Below, piece by piece: positions 1 through 7,433 of a stretch of DNA of 12,550 nt. Position 1 is the first letter of the stretch, and each line of letters begins with the position of its first letter. Source of the stretch: JBFWYO01 sp050186335 (lineage in GTDB: Bacteria > Pseudomonadota > Alphaproteobacteria > Bin65); assembly GCA_050186335.1 (NCBI GenBank), contig JBFWYO010000110.1:1-12550 (forward strand), written 5' to 3'. Below the pieces are notes generated by a model. It was given only the letters and a program-made list of their open reading frames with translations. It searched no databases and had not been told where the DNA came from. The position numbers and the translations under genes are program-made.

Positions 1-1
1 G

Positions 2-67
2 CTCTACATGCTCGCCCTGCCGGCGTTCTTCTCGCTGCTCAAGCCGATCAAGGGCGAGCCGGTTTAG
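2..67 (+). CDS. C-terminal end of an unidentified protein (partial)
   Basis: An open frame enters from the left edge and ends at TAG (65-67), giving 21 residues with a hydrophobic stretch LYMLALPAFFSLL followed by a short polar tail KPIKGEPV. A hydrophobic helix next to a short charged C-terminus would fit the last segment of a membrane transporter, but 21 residues cannot identify a family. It is followed immediately by a G/C-rich hairpin that could end its transcript. Codon use is GC-rich at third positions like the neighbours, which supports a real gene end. Confidence 0.5.
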   Translation, partial: LYMLALPAFFSLLKPIKGEPV

Positions 68-94
68 ATTTTTCTTTCACCCTTCCTTACTTCT

Positions 95-117
95 CCCTCC
101 CCCTCGACGGGGGAGGG
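95..117. repeat. G/C-rich hairpin, left member of an inverted pair
   Basis: A perfect 9-base inverted repeat: CCCTCCCCC (95-103), loop TCGAC, GGGGGAGGG (109-117). It lies between the end of the plus-strand gene and the end of the minus-strand methyltransferase gene. It resembles the short C/G-tract palindromes scattered between genes in many Proteobacteria. There is no T-run directly after it on the plus strand, so it is not a textbook intrinsic terminator, though it could block or stabilise convergent transcripts. Confidence 0.6.
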
Positions 118-183
118 CGGGGAGGGGGTGAATCGCAAGCGAGATGTCGGCTATTTCGCAGGCCGCACGACCCCCCACCCTAG

Positions 184-206
184 CCCTCCCCCGCAAGGGG
201 GGAGGG
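184..206. repeat. G/C-rich hairpin, right member of an inverted pair
   Basis: CCCTCCCCC (184-192) pairs with GGGGGAGGG (198-206) over the loop GCAAG. The stem is the same as that of the hairpin at 95-117. The flanks are also related in inverted orientation: a GGGGAGGGGGTG tract lies to the right of the first hairpin (118-129) and CACCCTAG lies to the left of this one. The two copies therefore look like a paired, REPIN-like unit with about 66 bases between stems. The pair sits in the gap between two convergent genes. Confidence 0.6.
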
Positions 207-228
207 AAACGATAGAGGCGGGTGGGCG

Positions 229-1380
229 TTACTTCTTCTTCCACAACCGCTTGCTCGCCAGCTTGGCGCCGTCCGCCAGTGCGCGCAGTTTTTCCCACGC
301 GACGCTCGGCCAGACGCGCGGCAGGCTGGCCAGCGTCGCGAAGCCGCAATCGGTCGCCGCCATGACGCGCTCGCGGCCGACGATGCGGGCGTAGGTTTCG
401 ATGCGTTGCGCGACCAGGTGCGGATGCTCGACGGTATTCGTATTGGTGTCGATGACGCCCGGCACCAAAATCGAATCATCGGGAATCTTCAGCGCCGCGA
501 GGTCTTCCCATTCGTGGGCGTGGCGCGGATTGGCGGCCTCGAACAGCACCGCCTGCGGCCGCGCTTTGAACACGATGTCGGCGATGTCCCTGATCGGCAC
601 ATCGTGCGTGTGCGGGCCGGGATAATTGCCCCAGCACACATGCATGCGCATCTTTTCGCGCGGGATGTTGCGCGTGGCGTGGTTGAGCGCCTCGACGTTG
701 CGCGCGGCGATCCTGCGAAATTGCTTCAACGACAGATCGGCATACGCCATGTGCCGGCTCATCGCCAGGTCCGGGCAGTCGATCTGCACGGTAAACCCGG
801 CGCGGTGGATGCGCTCGTACTCGTCCCGCAGCGCGTCGGCCAGCGCCGCCACATAGGCGTCCTCGGTCTTGTAGAACCGGTTCGGCATGAAGATCGCAAC
901 CACCCCGGGCGAGGCGGCGCTCATGAACGCGCCCGGCGCGTCGGTGCCGCGCAACGCATCGCCGAGATTCTTCAGGTCGCGCTCAAGCGGCGCGGCGTCC
1001 TTGACCGCGATCGGCGCGCGGCACGCCGGCGGGTCGATGCGCTTTGGCTTGGGATTTTTTCGATTGGCGCTCGATTCCGGATGATCCGCCAGATCGGCCA
1101 CGCGCCAGTTCAGCGGCGCCGGCGCGCCGAAGCCGGACAGGCGGTGCTTGAGGTAGTTGACGTAGGAGATCTTGCCCATCTCGCCGTCGCCGACCACGTC
1201 GATGCCGGCCTCGCGTTGGCGCGTCACCGCCTCGCGCACCGCGCGGCGCACCCGGCGCGCCAGCTTGGCGGCGTCGAACGCCGCACCCCGGTCCTGCGCC
1301 ACGATCAGCTCGACCAGATCGGCCGGGCGCGGCAGAGAGCCGACATGGGTGGTCAGGATGCGCGTGGGGCGGCTCGGCAT
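229..1380 (-). CDS. Cobalamin-independent methionine synthase family methyltransferase (MetE C-terminal domain type)
   Basis: A 383-residue single-domain protein of the MetE/UROD-like barrel family. It starts with the family's N-terminal phrase ILTTHVGSLPRP (8-19). All four zinc ligands known from MetE can be placed: His247 and Cys249 (MHVCWGNYPGP), Glu281 (LFEAANPRHAHEW) and Cys345 (AATDCGF). The chain lacks the N-terminal half of true MetE (about 750 residues), so it belongs with stand-alone homologues, which use varied methyl donors or thiol substrates (the family also includes epoxyalkane:coenzyme M transferase). Methyl or alkyl transfer to a zinc-bound thiolate is the expected chemistry; the substrate is unknown. 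I chose ATG at 1380 over an upstream in-frame start at 1518 because homology begins right after it and a GGAAGGA tract lies upstream, though at long spacing (about 13 bases). It is divergent from the hydrolase gene and looks monocistronic. Confidence 0.9.
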   Translation of the reverse strand: MPSRPTRILTTHVGSLPRPADLVELIVAQDRGAAFDAAKLARRVRRAVREAVTRQREAGIDVVGDGEMGKISYVNYLKHRLSGFGAPAPLNWRVADLADHPESSANRKNPKPKRIDPPACRAPIAVKDAAPLERDLKNLGDALRGTDAPGAFMSAASPGVVAIFMPNRFYKTEDAYVAALADALRDEYERIHRAGFTVQIDCPDLAMSRHMAYADLSLKQFRRIAARNVEALNHATRNIPREKMRMHVCWGNYPGPHTHDVPIRDIADIVFKARPQAVLFEAANPRHAHEWEDLAALKIPDDSILVPGVIDTNTNTVEHPHLVAQRIETYARIVGRERVMAATDCGFATLASLPRVWPSVAWEKLRALADGAKLASKRLWKKK

Positions 1381-1434
1381 GATCGGTTCGAAATCCTTCC
1401 GGAAATCCTTATCGCCCGCGGCGCCGGGCGTGCC

Positions 1435-1464
1435 AAAATAGGCAGGTCGCCAAACGCCGCGCAA
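1435..1464 (-). promoter_or_regulatory. Candidate promoter for the MetE-like gene
   Basis: Read on the minus strand, TTGCGC (1464-1459) and TATTTT (1440-1435) are separated by 18 bases. They stand about 55 bases upstream of the chosen ATG. The -10 box is the only A/T-rich hexamer in the 146-base divergent gap. Both boxes are imperfect, so this is a by-eye candidate. No equally good pair was seen for the plus-strand hydrolase gene. Confidence 0.3.
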
Positions 1465-1526
1465 GAACATGCCGTGCGCTCCGGTCCCGGCGGCGGGATA
1501 CCGCCGCGCGTCCGCCACAAAAGATC

Positions 1527-2510
1527 ATGCCGCTGCCGTCATGTCGCCGTTTCCGTCTGATACCGCTCGTCGCCCTGGCGCTCGCCGTCGTCGCGCCGCC
1601 GGCCGTCGCCGAACAAGATGCCATGCGCCCTAAGCCCCAAACCGTCAATCCCGATGCCGGCTTCGATCGGGACGGCCTGAAGATGCTCTGCGGGCGGGCG
1701 GGCTGCGGCACGACGCTGATCGCGCGCCTGCGCGCGGCGCCGTTTCCGGATCCGTCCGATCCGCGCCTGCCGTACCACGACAATCGGGTGCTGATTCACG
1801 TGCCGGCGCATTTCGACGCCGCGAAGCCGCTGCGCGTGGTGGTGTTTTTTCACGGTCACGTGGCCGAAATCGAAAACCAGCTGGTCGGCGAGTACGATCT
1901 GCCCGGCCAGATCGACGCATCCGGCCGCAACGTGATCCTGATCGCTCCGCAAATGGCCCGCAACGTCGCCGACTCGAACCCCGGCAAGCTGGCGCGGCCG
2001 AACGGCCTGGCGGAACTGATCGACGAAGCGGTCGGGATTGCGGCGCGCGTCGGCGGCATCGGCCGGGCGGAGCGCATTGCGGCCGCGCCGGTCATTCTGG
2101 CCTCGTTCAGCGGCGGCTATCGTGCCGCGGCGTTCTCGCTCGAGCGCGGCGGCATCTCGCAGCGCACCGCCGGCCTGCTGATGCTGGATTCGCTCTACGG
2201 CGAGCACGATCGATTGGCGGCATGGAGTGCCGCGAACTACCACAAGTCGTTTCTGGTCGCGCTGTTCACCGATTCCAGCCGCGCCGAGACCGAGTCATTC
2301 AAGACCATGTTGGACGCGCGCGCCGTGCCGTTCGCGCGCCATCTGAACGAATGGAGCGAAGCCGGCATCAGCGTTCTCGAGGTCTCGACCGCCCACGACC
2401 GCGTGCCGACTGACGGTCCGCCGGCGCGGCCGCTTGCGGCGATGCTCAAGGGATTGCCGCAATTCCACGATATCGACTTGCCGCCGATCGGCGAGTTCCT
2501 GAAGCCCTGA
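1527..2510 (+). CDS. Exported alpha/beta-hydrolase-like protein (putative esterase)
   Basis: A 327-residue protein with a clear Sec signal peptide: Arg-rich start, hydrophobic core LIPLVALALAVVA, and likely cleavage after AVA at 28. The mature part has alpha/beta-hydrolase landmarks. These are strand RVVVFFHGH (103-111, oxyanion-hole region), nucleophile elbow SFSGG with Ser195, a strand ending in Asp221 (LLMLDSLYG), and a late His290 (STAHDRVP). They form a credible Ser-Asp-His triad in the usual order. The elbow is S-x-S-x-G rather than the classical G-x-S-x-G. A hydrolase of periplasmic or lipoyl-like esters is plausible, but the substrate cannot be read. The Shine-Dalgarno sequence is weak (AAAAGA). 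Its stop lies 4 bases from the stop of the convergent NIPSNAP gene, leaving no room for a terminator. Family placement is by motif; exact family uncertain. Confidence 0.8.
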   Translation: MPLPSCRRFRLIPLVALALAVVAPPAVAEQDAMRPKPQTVNPDAGFDRDGLKMLCGRAGCGTTLIARLRAAPFPDPSDPRLPYHDNRVLIHVPAHFDAAKPLRVVVFFHGHVAEIENQLVGEYDLPGQIDASGRNVILIAPQMARNVADSNPGKLARPNGLAELIDEAVGIAARVGGIGRAERIAAAPVILASFSGGYRAAAFSLERGGISQRTAGLLMLDSLYGEHDRLAAWSAANYHKSFLVALFTDSSRAETESFKTMLDARAVPFARHLNEWSEAGISVLEVSTAHDRVPTDGPPARPLAAMLKGLPQFHDIDLPPIGEFLKP

Positions 2511-2514
2511 AACG

Positions 2515-3210
2515 TCACGCGCCGGGATAGAACGGCACGCAGAACAGCAGCTTGCTCTCGATGCGCTCGACGAAATCGGCCAGCGGGCCGACCTTCTTGC
2601 GCCAGTCCGGCCGCGCGGCAAGCTCGGCGCGCCGTTCCATGCGCTGCTCGAAACTGTCGAACTGCCACATGCTGATCAGCTGGTTCAGCGCGCCGGCTTC
2701 GGTGCGGTAGAAACCGACGCACGGCGCGTGGGTTTCGATCATGGCGAAGCCGTCCGCGCCGAGCGTGTCCAGGTATTGCTGCACCTTGGCCGGCTTCAGC
2801 GTGTAGGTGCGATGCTCGATGAACGGCACCGTGTCCGGAATGTCCTTCGAGGTCAGCTTGCCTTTGCCGTCCTTCGGCAGCACCGGCTTGATCGTCGGGC
2901 GCTTGCCGTCCCAGAACGAGACCGGCAGCATGAGCCGGTTTTCGACGTTGACGACCATCGGCCGCACCTTGGCCATGATCGCCTGCCACTCGGGGTTGGC
3001 GCTCAGATCCGAGCGTCGGCGCATCCGATCGACCAGGCTTTCGTAGCGCCACAGGCTGACCATCTGCGACTGCATGCCGGCTTCGCTGAAATACCAGCCG
3101 AGGCAGGGCACGATATCGGTGTGCAGCTTGTAGCCCTTGGCGCCGAACGCGGCGTAATACTCCGGCAGCGAGGCCGTGGTCAGCGAATAGATGCGGTGTT
3201 CGATGAACAT
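2515..3210 (-). CDS. NIPSNAP family protein with two tandem domains
   Basis: A 231-residue soluble protein made of two NIPSNAP (dimeric alpha-beta barrel) repeats. The repeats begin FIEHRIYSL (2-10) and FIEHRTYTL (130-138). Each repeat carries the same core: PCLGWYFSEAG (35-45) and PCVGFYRTEAG (163-173), then an MVSLWRYES / LISMWQFDS strand and a charged helix ending in NPEW / RPDW. Domains of this fold often act as small-ligand enzymes or accessory factors in catabolic clusters, but no catalytic residue set is established for bacterial members. There is no signal peptide. A GTGAGG tract precedes the ATG at about 6 bases. It is the last gene of the minus-strand operon, 48 bases after the flavoprotein, and probably works on the same pathway. 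Confidence 0.88.
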   Translation of the reverse strand: MFIEHRIYSLTTASLPEYYAAFGAKGYKLHTDIVPCLGWYFSEAGMQSQMVSLWRYESLVDRMRRRSDLSANPEWQAIMAKVRPMVVNVENRLMLPVSFWDGKRPTIKPVLPKDGKGKLTSKDIPDTVPFIEHRTYTLKPAKVQQYLDTLGADGFAMIETHAPCVGFYRTEAGALNQLISMWQFDSFEQRMERRAELAARPDWRKKVGPLADFVERIESKLLFCVPFYPGA

Positions 3211-3258
3211 GCGTGCCTCACTCGAACGGCGATGGGGCCGCGCGAAGCCGACCCGGCG

Positions 3259-4962
3259 TTACGGCGTCTGGTGGCCCGAGATGTGCCGGCCGGCAATGTA
3301 GCCGAAGGTCATGGCCGGGCCGAGCGTCACGCCGGGCCCCGGATAGCCGCCGCCCATCAGGCTTGCCATGTCGTTGCCGGCGGCATAGAGCCCATCGATC
3401 GGCGTGCCCTTTGTGTCCACGACGCGGGCGAATTTATCGACGTTCAATCCGGTAAAGGTGCCGAGTTCGCCCGGCACCAGCTTCACCGCGTAGTACGGCG
3501 GCGTGTCCAACGGGGCGACGCACGGGTTCGGCTTGTGGAACGGATCGCCCATGTAGTTGTTGTAGATATTGCCGCCCTTGCCGAACTGGGGATCCTTGCC
3601 CTCCTTCGCCGGGCCATTGAAATCTTTCACCGTGGCCTCCAGCGCGTCGGCGTCGATGCCGGCCTTCTGCGCAAGCTCCCTCAACGTGCGGCCCTTCAGC
3701 AGATAGCCCGATTTCAGGTGCGGCCCGAGCGGCAGCGGAAACGGCTTGGCATAGCCGAGCCCGTAATGGCGGATCGCGCGATGGTCGGCCAGCATGAAGC
3801 CGTGCACTTCCTTGGCGTAGTTCGACGCCTGCAGCATCGCCTCGATGAAATCGTGATACGAGTTCGACTCGTTGACGAATCGCCTGCCGTTCGGCAGCAC
3901 CGCGATCACGCCCGGCTTGCCGCGATCGACGAAATGCGGGAACGGCACCTTGGTGCCGTCCGGCATCGGCACCAGCGATACCGGCGTCCACGCCGCCACG
4001 TTGGTCTGATCGTTGCGCACCGCGCCGCCGACCGCTTCGCCCAGGCGGATCCCGTCGCCGTCGTTGGTCGCGGGGCCGAGCGGAAAATGCCGCGTACTGG
4101 CCTGGGCGTGCGGGAAGATGCGCACGCGCATCGCGTCGTCGGCGGGAAATCCGCCGCACGCGAGCACGACGCCGCGCCGCGCGCGCACCAGCACCGGCTT
4201 GCCGTCGCGCTCGACCGTGGCGCCGATCACGCGGCCGGCTTCGGTCTCGATCTTGCGCACGGCGGAGTCGGTCCACAGCGGAATCCCGGCATCGATCGCG
4301 CTGCGCACCAAGCGCGCGGCCAGCGCGTTGCCGTTGGTCAGGCGCATGCCGCGGCCGTGAAACGCGAGATCGCGCAAATGCCCGGCGAAAATCTTGCCGA
4401 CGAAGATCGCGGATGTCAGCGAGCGCGCCGTGCGCATGAAATGCAGCACCTCGTCGCCCGAAACCGCGAGCAGCCCGAAAATGGTCATTTGCTTGAGCGG
4501 CGGGCGCAGCGTCTTGAACGCATCGCCCAGCTTGCGGCCGTCGTAGGGTGCGGCGCGCAACGTGCGGCCGAGCCGCGAGCCCGGCGCGGTCGGATGGTAG
4601 TCGGGAAATTCGGCCGCGGCGATGAACTGCACTTCGGTCTTGGCCTGCACGAAATCGACCATTTTCGGCGCCGCGTCGATGAACGCGTCGGCCAACGCCA
4701 GGTCGAGCCGGTTGCCGACCTCGTGCTTCAGATAGGTGCGCACGTCCTCGGGACTGTCCTTGGCGCCCATCGCCTTGGCCAGGGACGAATTCGGCAGCCA
4801 CAGGCCGCCGCCCGAGACCGCCGTCGTGCCGCCGAGCACCGGCGCCTTTTCCGCGACGATGACGTCCAACCCGTGCAGGCGCGCGGTCAGCGCCGCGGTC
4901 ATGCCGCCCGCACCCGAGCCGGCCACCAGCACGTCGCAATTGACGATTTCGTTTTCGCTCAC
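3259..4962 (-). CDS. FAD-dependent dehydrogenase, 3-ketosteroid-delta1-dehydrogenase/fumarate reductase flavoprotein superfamily
   Basis: A 567-residue cytoplasmic flavoprotein without signal peptide or heme motifs. The N-terminus has the FAD Rossmann loop VLVAGSGAGG (11-20), an acidic strand end at Glu38, then GGTTAVSGGGLWLPN (44-58), typical of the KstD branch. The C-terminal FAD part is GLYAAGN (524-530) followed by GGYPGPGVTLGPAMTFGY (538-555). In KstD enzymes a Tyr and Gly four residues apart in this Y-P-G-P-G segment polarise a substrate ketone; here they are Tyr540 and Gly544. PDYHPTAPG (120-128) may hold the equivalent of another active-site Tyr. This favours dehydrogenation next to a carbonyl over fumarate reduction. 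Related enzymes include 4-oxocyclohexanecarboxylate desaturases, so the substrate need not be a steroid. The start is GTG at 4962 with GAGG five bases upstream. It follows dctP by 88 bases that contain a large hairpin. Confidence 0.88.
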   Translation of the reverse strand: MSENEIVNCDVLVAGSGAGGMTAALTARLHGLDVIVAEKAPVLGGTTAVSGGGLWLPNSSLAKAMGAKDSPEDVRTYLKHEVGNRLDLALADAFIDAAPKMVDFVQAKTEVQFIAAAEFPDYHPTAPGSRLGRTLRAAPYDGRKLGDAFKTLRPPLKQMTIFGLLAVSGDEVLHFMRTARSLTSAIFVGKIFAGHLRDLAFHGRGMRLTNGNALAARLVRSAIDAGIPLWTDSAVRKIETEAGRVIGATVERDGKPVLVRARRGVVLACGGFPADDAMRVRIFPHAQASTRHFPLGPATNDGDGIRLGEAVGGAVRNDQTNVAAWTPVSLVPMPDGTKVPFPHFVDRGKPGVIAVLPNGRRFVNESNSYHDFIEAMLQASNYAKEVHGFMLADHRAIRHYGLGYAKPFPLPLGPHLKSGYLLKGRTLRELAQKAGIDADALEATVKDFNGPAKEGKDPQFGKGGNIYNNYMGDPFHKPNPCVAPLDTPPYYAVKLVPGELGTFTGLNVDKFARVVDTKGTPIDGLYAAGNDMASLMGGGYPGPGVTLGPAMTFGYIAGRHISGHQTP

Positions 4963-4980
4963 GTTTGCCTCGAAGAAAGT

Positions 4981-5038
4981 GGAGCGGCGGCGCCTCGGTC
5001 GTTTCGGTCGGTCGAAACGCGCCGAAGGCCGCCGCTCC
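4981..5038. repeat. Long imperfect inverted repeat between dctP and the flavoprotein gene
   Basis: GGAGCGGCGG (4981-4990) is perfectly complementary to CCGCCGCTCC (5029-5038). Inside, CCTCGG faces CCGAAGG with a bulge, and at the tip GTTTCG (5001-5006) pairs with CGAAAC (5013-5018) around a 6-base loop. The 58-base element fills most of the 88-base gap between two operon genes. On the minus strand it is followed by ACTTTCTTCGAGG, without a clear U-run, and then the flavoprotein Shine-Dalgarno. It could attenuate read-through or protect the 3' end of the upstream TRAP mRNA, which would raise binding-protein levels. Confidence 0.65.
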
Positions 5039-5050
5039 GTCAGGCGCCGC

Positions 5051-6079
5051 TTACTTGGTGTCCGACAGGGCCTCGTATTCCGCGTAGATCGCGCGGAATT
5101 TCTTCAGCGATTCGACGCCGCGCGCGAACAGCGGATCCTTCTTGGCTTCTTCGGCCATCACCTCGTCGGTGGCTTTCTTCAGCGCCGCCAGCACCGCCGG
5201 CGGGAAACGCTGAACCTTGACGCCCGACGCGCGGAACTTGGCGAGTGCGTCGTGCTGCGCGGTCGAGCCGAGCATGATGGAAAACAGGTTCGCCGACTGG
5301 CAGGTGGTTTCGATCAGCGAGCGCTCGCCGGCGGTCAGCCCATCCCAGACCTTCTTGTTGACCAGCAGTTCGATGAAGGTCGCCGGGTTGTGCCAGCCGG
5401 GGAAGTAGTAGTTCTTCGCCACCTTGTCGAAGCCGAAGCGCGTGTCCAGCACCGGGAAGCCCATTTCGGTGCCGTCCAGGCGTCCGGTTTCCAGCGCCAG
5501 ATAGACTTCGCCGACCGGGATCAGCTGCGGCGAAGCGCCCAGCTTGGCGATCACCTTGCCGCCCAGGCCCGGCATGCGGAACTTCAGGCCCTTGTAATCC
5601 TCGACCGTCTTGATCTCCTTGCGGAACCAGCCGCCGGCCTCGGCGACATAGGTGCCGCACGGCATGACCTTGACGCCGACCTTGTCGTACGCTTCCTGCC
5701 ACAGTTCCAGCCCGCCGCCGCGCAGGATCCAGGTGATGTATTCGGTCGCGCCCGGGCCGAACGGAATCCCGGTCATCAGGTTGACCACCGGGAACTTGCC
5801 GGCCCAGTAGGCCGGATAGGACCAGCCGGCGTCGATCGAGCCGTTGCCGACGTTTTCCAGCACTTCGAACGGCGGTGATAGCTTGCCGGCCTCGTGCTGC
5901 TTGAAGCGCAGATTGCCGTTGGTCGCGTCGGCGATGCGCTTGGTGAAATAGTCCATCGTGTCCTGCGTCACCGGCAGGCCGGCCGGGAACACGCTTTGCA
6001 GGTTCAACTCCTTGGCCACGCTCGGCAGCGGCGCTGCGAGCGCCGCCGCCACAACGGCAGTCAACAATGTACGTTTCAT
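5051..6079 (-). CDS. dctP: TRAP transporter solute-binding protein (DctP family, TakP-like)
   Basis: A 342-residue periplasmic binding protein with a Sec signal peptide (MKRTLLTAVVAAALAAPLPSVA, cleavage near 22). DctP-family features include the GRLDG segment (199-203), FRMPGLGG with Arg168 (the family's conserved carboxylate-binding Arg is expected here), and the late GWHNPATFIELLVNKKVWDGL region. The overall pattern, including FPGWHNP, resembles the TakP/alpha-keto-acid branch more than the DctP C4-dicarboxylate branch, so the likely ligand is an organic acid. It has the best ribosome-binding site of the window: AGGAGG five bases before ATG. It lies 34 bases after dctM and before the hairpin at 4981-5038, a layout that could give higher expression of this subunit. 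Confidence 0.93.
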   Translation of the reverse strand: MKRTLLTAVVAAALAAPLPSVAKELNLQSVFPAGLPVTQDTMDYFTKRIADATNGNLRFKQHEAGKLSPPFEVLENVGNGSIDAGWSYPAYWAGKFPVVNLMTGIPFGPGATEYITWILRGGGLELWQEAYDKVGVKVMPCGTYVAEAGGWFRKEIKTVEDYKGLKFRMPGLGGKVIAKLGASPQLIPVGEVYLALETGRLDGTEMGFPVLDTRFGFDKVAKNYYFPGWHNPATFIELLVNKKVWDGLTAGERSLIETTCQSANLFSIMLGSTAQHDALAKFRASGVKVQRFPPAVLAALKKATDEVMAEEAKKDPLFARGVESLKKFRAIYAEYEALSDTK

Positions 6080-6113
6080 CGGATCCTCCTGGGTTGGCTT
6101 AAGTGTTTACCGG

Positions 6114-7433
6114 TCATTTGGACGGCCAAATGATCGGGTCCGGATAGAACATGAACAACGCGAGCACGAGCAGTTGCGTGATGATGAACGGCACGATGCC
6201 GATGTAGATGTCGCGGTTGGACAGGACGTCTTTGGCCACCCCGCGCAGATAGAACAGCGAAAATCCGAACGGCGGCGACAGGAAGCTGGTCTGCAGATTG
6301 ACTGCGACCAGCACTGCGAACCACAGCAGCGTCTGCTGCTTCGACATGCCCAAGCCGAAATCCAGCCCGGCGACGATCGGCCCGAAGATCGGCAGCGTGA
6401 TCAGGCTGATCTCGAGCCAGTCGAGGAAGCAGCCGAGGATGAAGATCACCACCATCAGTAAGGTCAGCTCGCCCCACGGGCCGAACTGCAGCGCGCGCAG
6501 GCCCTTGATGATCATTTCCTCGCCGCCGACGCCGCGGAACACGGCGCTGAAGCAGGTGGCGCCGATGGTCACCAGCATGACCATCGCGGTGGTGTAGATC
6601 GTCAGCAGCGCGACCTCGCGCAGCATCTTCCGATTGAGCGTGCCGGTGAAGGCGGCGATCGCCATGGCGCCGACCGCGCCCAGCGCGCTGGCTTCGGTCG
6701 GCGTCGCGGTGCCGGTCAGGATCGAGCCGAGCACGCAGAAGATCAGCCCGGTCAGCGGCGCCGTGTCGCGCATCAGCACGTAGAAACTTACGCCGCCGAG
6801 CTCGTGCGGCGGGGCGGCCTTCGGAAAGATCAGGCTCCAGATCGCGACCAGGATCGCGTAGGCGCCGGCCAGGATCAGGCCGGGCAACATCGCGCCGGCG
6901 AACAGATCGCCGACCGAAACCGACAGCAGGTCCGAGAACAGCACCAGCATGATCGACGGCGGGATCAGGATCGCCAGCGTGCCGGCGCTGCAGATCACGC
7001 CCGCGCACAGCGGCTTGGAATAGCCGGCGGCGCGCATCTGCGGCAGCGCCAGGGTACCGAGCAGAATCACCGACGCGCCGACGATGCCGGAGGCGGCGGC
7101 CAGCAGCACGCCGACCAGCAGGACCGCGATCGCAAGACCGGCCGGCGTGCGGCCGAGCGCCTTCTGCAGCGTCACCAGCGCGCGCCCGGCGGTGCCCGAA
7201 CGCTCGAGGATCAAGCCCATGAACACGAACATGGGGATGCACACCAGCAGCCAGTTGGATACCGCGTTGGCGTAGACGCGCGACGCCATGAGGTTGAAGA
7301 AGCTGGCCGGCAGGTCGGAGACGAGCAGGAAGATCGCGGCGGCACCGCCGAGCGAGAACGCCACCGGATAGCCGAGCAGGATGCCGAGCAGCATCACCAC
7401 GAGCATCAGCAGCGGCAGAATGAATCCGTCCAC
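6114..7433 (-). CDS. dctM: TRAP transporter large permease subunit (DctM)
   Basis: A 439-residue polytopic membrane protein, the usual DctM length, with hydrophobic segments throughout. DctM signature stretches are present: GTLAILIPPSIMLVLFSDLL (151-170), the TATPTEASALGA loop (242-253), and SPPFGFSLFYLRG (386-398). It forms the sodium- or proton-coupled transport channel with the DctQ subunit and receives solute from DctP. The start is GTG at 7433, sharing one base with the TAG stop of dctQ (TAGTG), so the two are translationally coupled; a GAGG stands nine bases upstream. The frame stays open upstream, but that part reads through dctQ in another frame and lacks DctM homology. The nearest ATG alternative, nine codons in, would cut into the first helix. 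Confidence 0.93.
   Translation of the reverse strand: MDGFILPLLMLVVMLLGILLGYPVAFSLGGAAAIFLLVSDLPASFFNLMASRVYANAVSNWLLVCIPMFVFMGLILERSGTAGRALVTLQKALGRTPAGLAIAVLLVGVLLAAASGIVGASVILLGTLALPQMRAAGYSKPLCAGVICSAGTLAILIPPSIMLVLFSDLLSVSVGDLFAGAMLPGLILAGAYAILVAIWSLIFPKAAPPHELGGVSFYVLMRDTAPLTGLIFCVLGSILTGTATPTEASALGAVGAMAIAAFTGTLNRKMLREVALLTIYTTAMVMLVTIGATCFSAVFRGVGGEEMIIKGLRALQFGPWGELTLLMVVIFILGCFLDWLEISLITLPIFGPIVAGLDFGLGMSKQQTLLWFAVLVAVNLQTSFLSPPFGFSLFYLRGVAKDVLSNRDIYIGIVPFIITQLLVLALFMFYPDPIIWPSK

Noticed and set aside
406..1560. A 384-codon plus-strand frame opposite the MetE-like gene
   Set aside because: Composition is Arg/Val/His repetitive and the opposite strand carries full zinc-site and family motifs. 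It is a GC-driven shadow.
3434..4939. A 501-codon minus-strand frame overlapping the flavoprotein
   Set aside because: It is frame-shifted within the flavoprotein gene and is almost all Arg, Ala and Gly; the FAD motifs are in the other frame.
2728..5220. An 830-codon open frame on the plus strand opposite the NIPSNAP and flavoprotein genes
   Set aside because: It is Arg/His/Ala-rich with no domain, no ribosome-binding site and no conserved motif. It mirrors GC-biased codon positions of two clearly real minus-strand genes.
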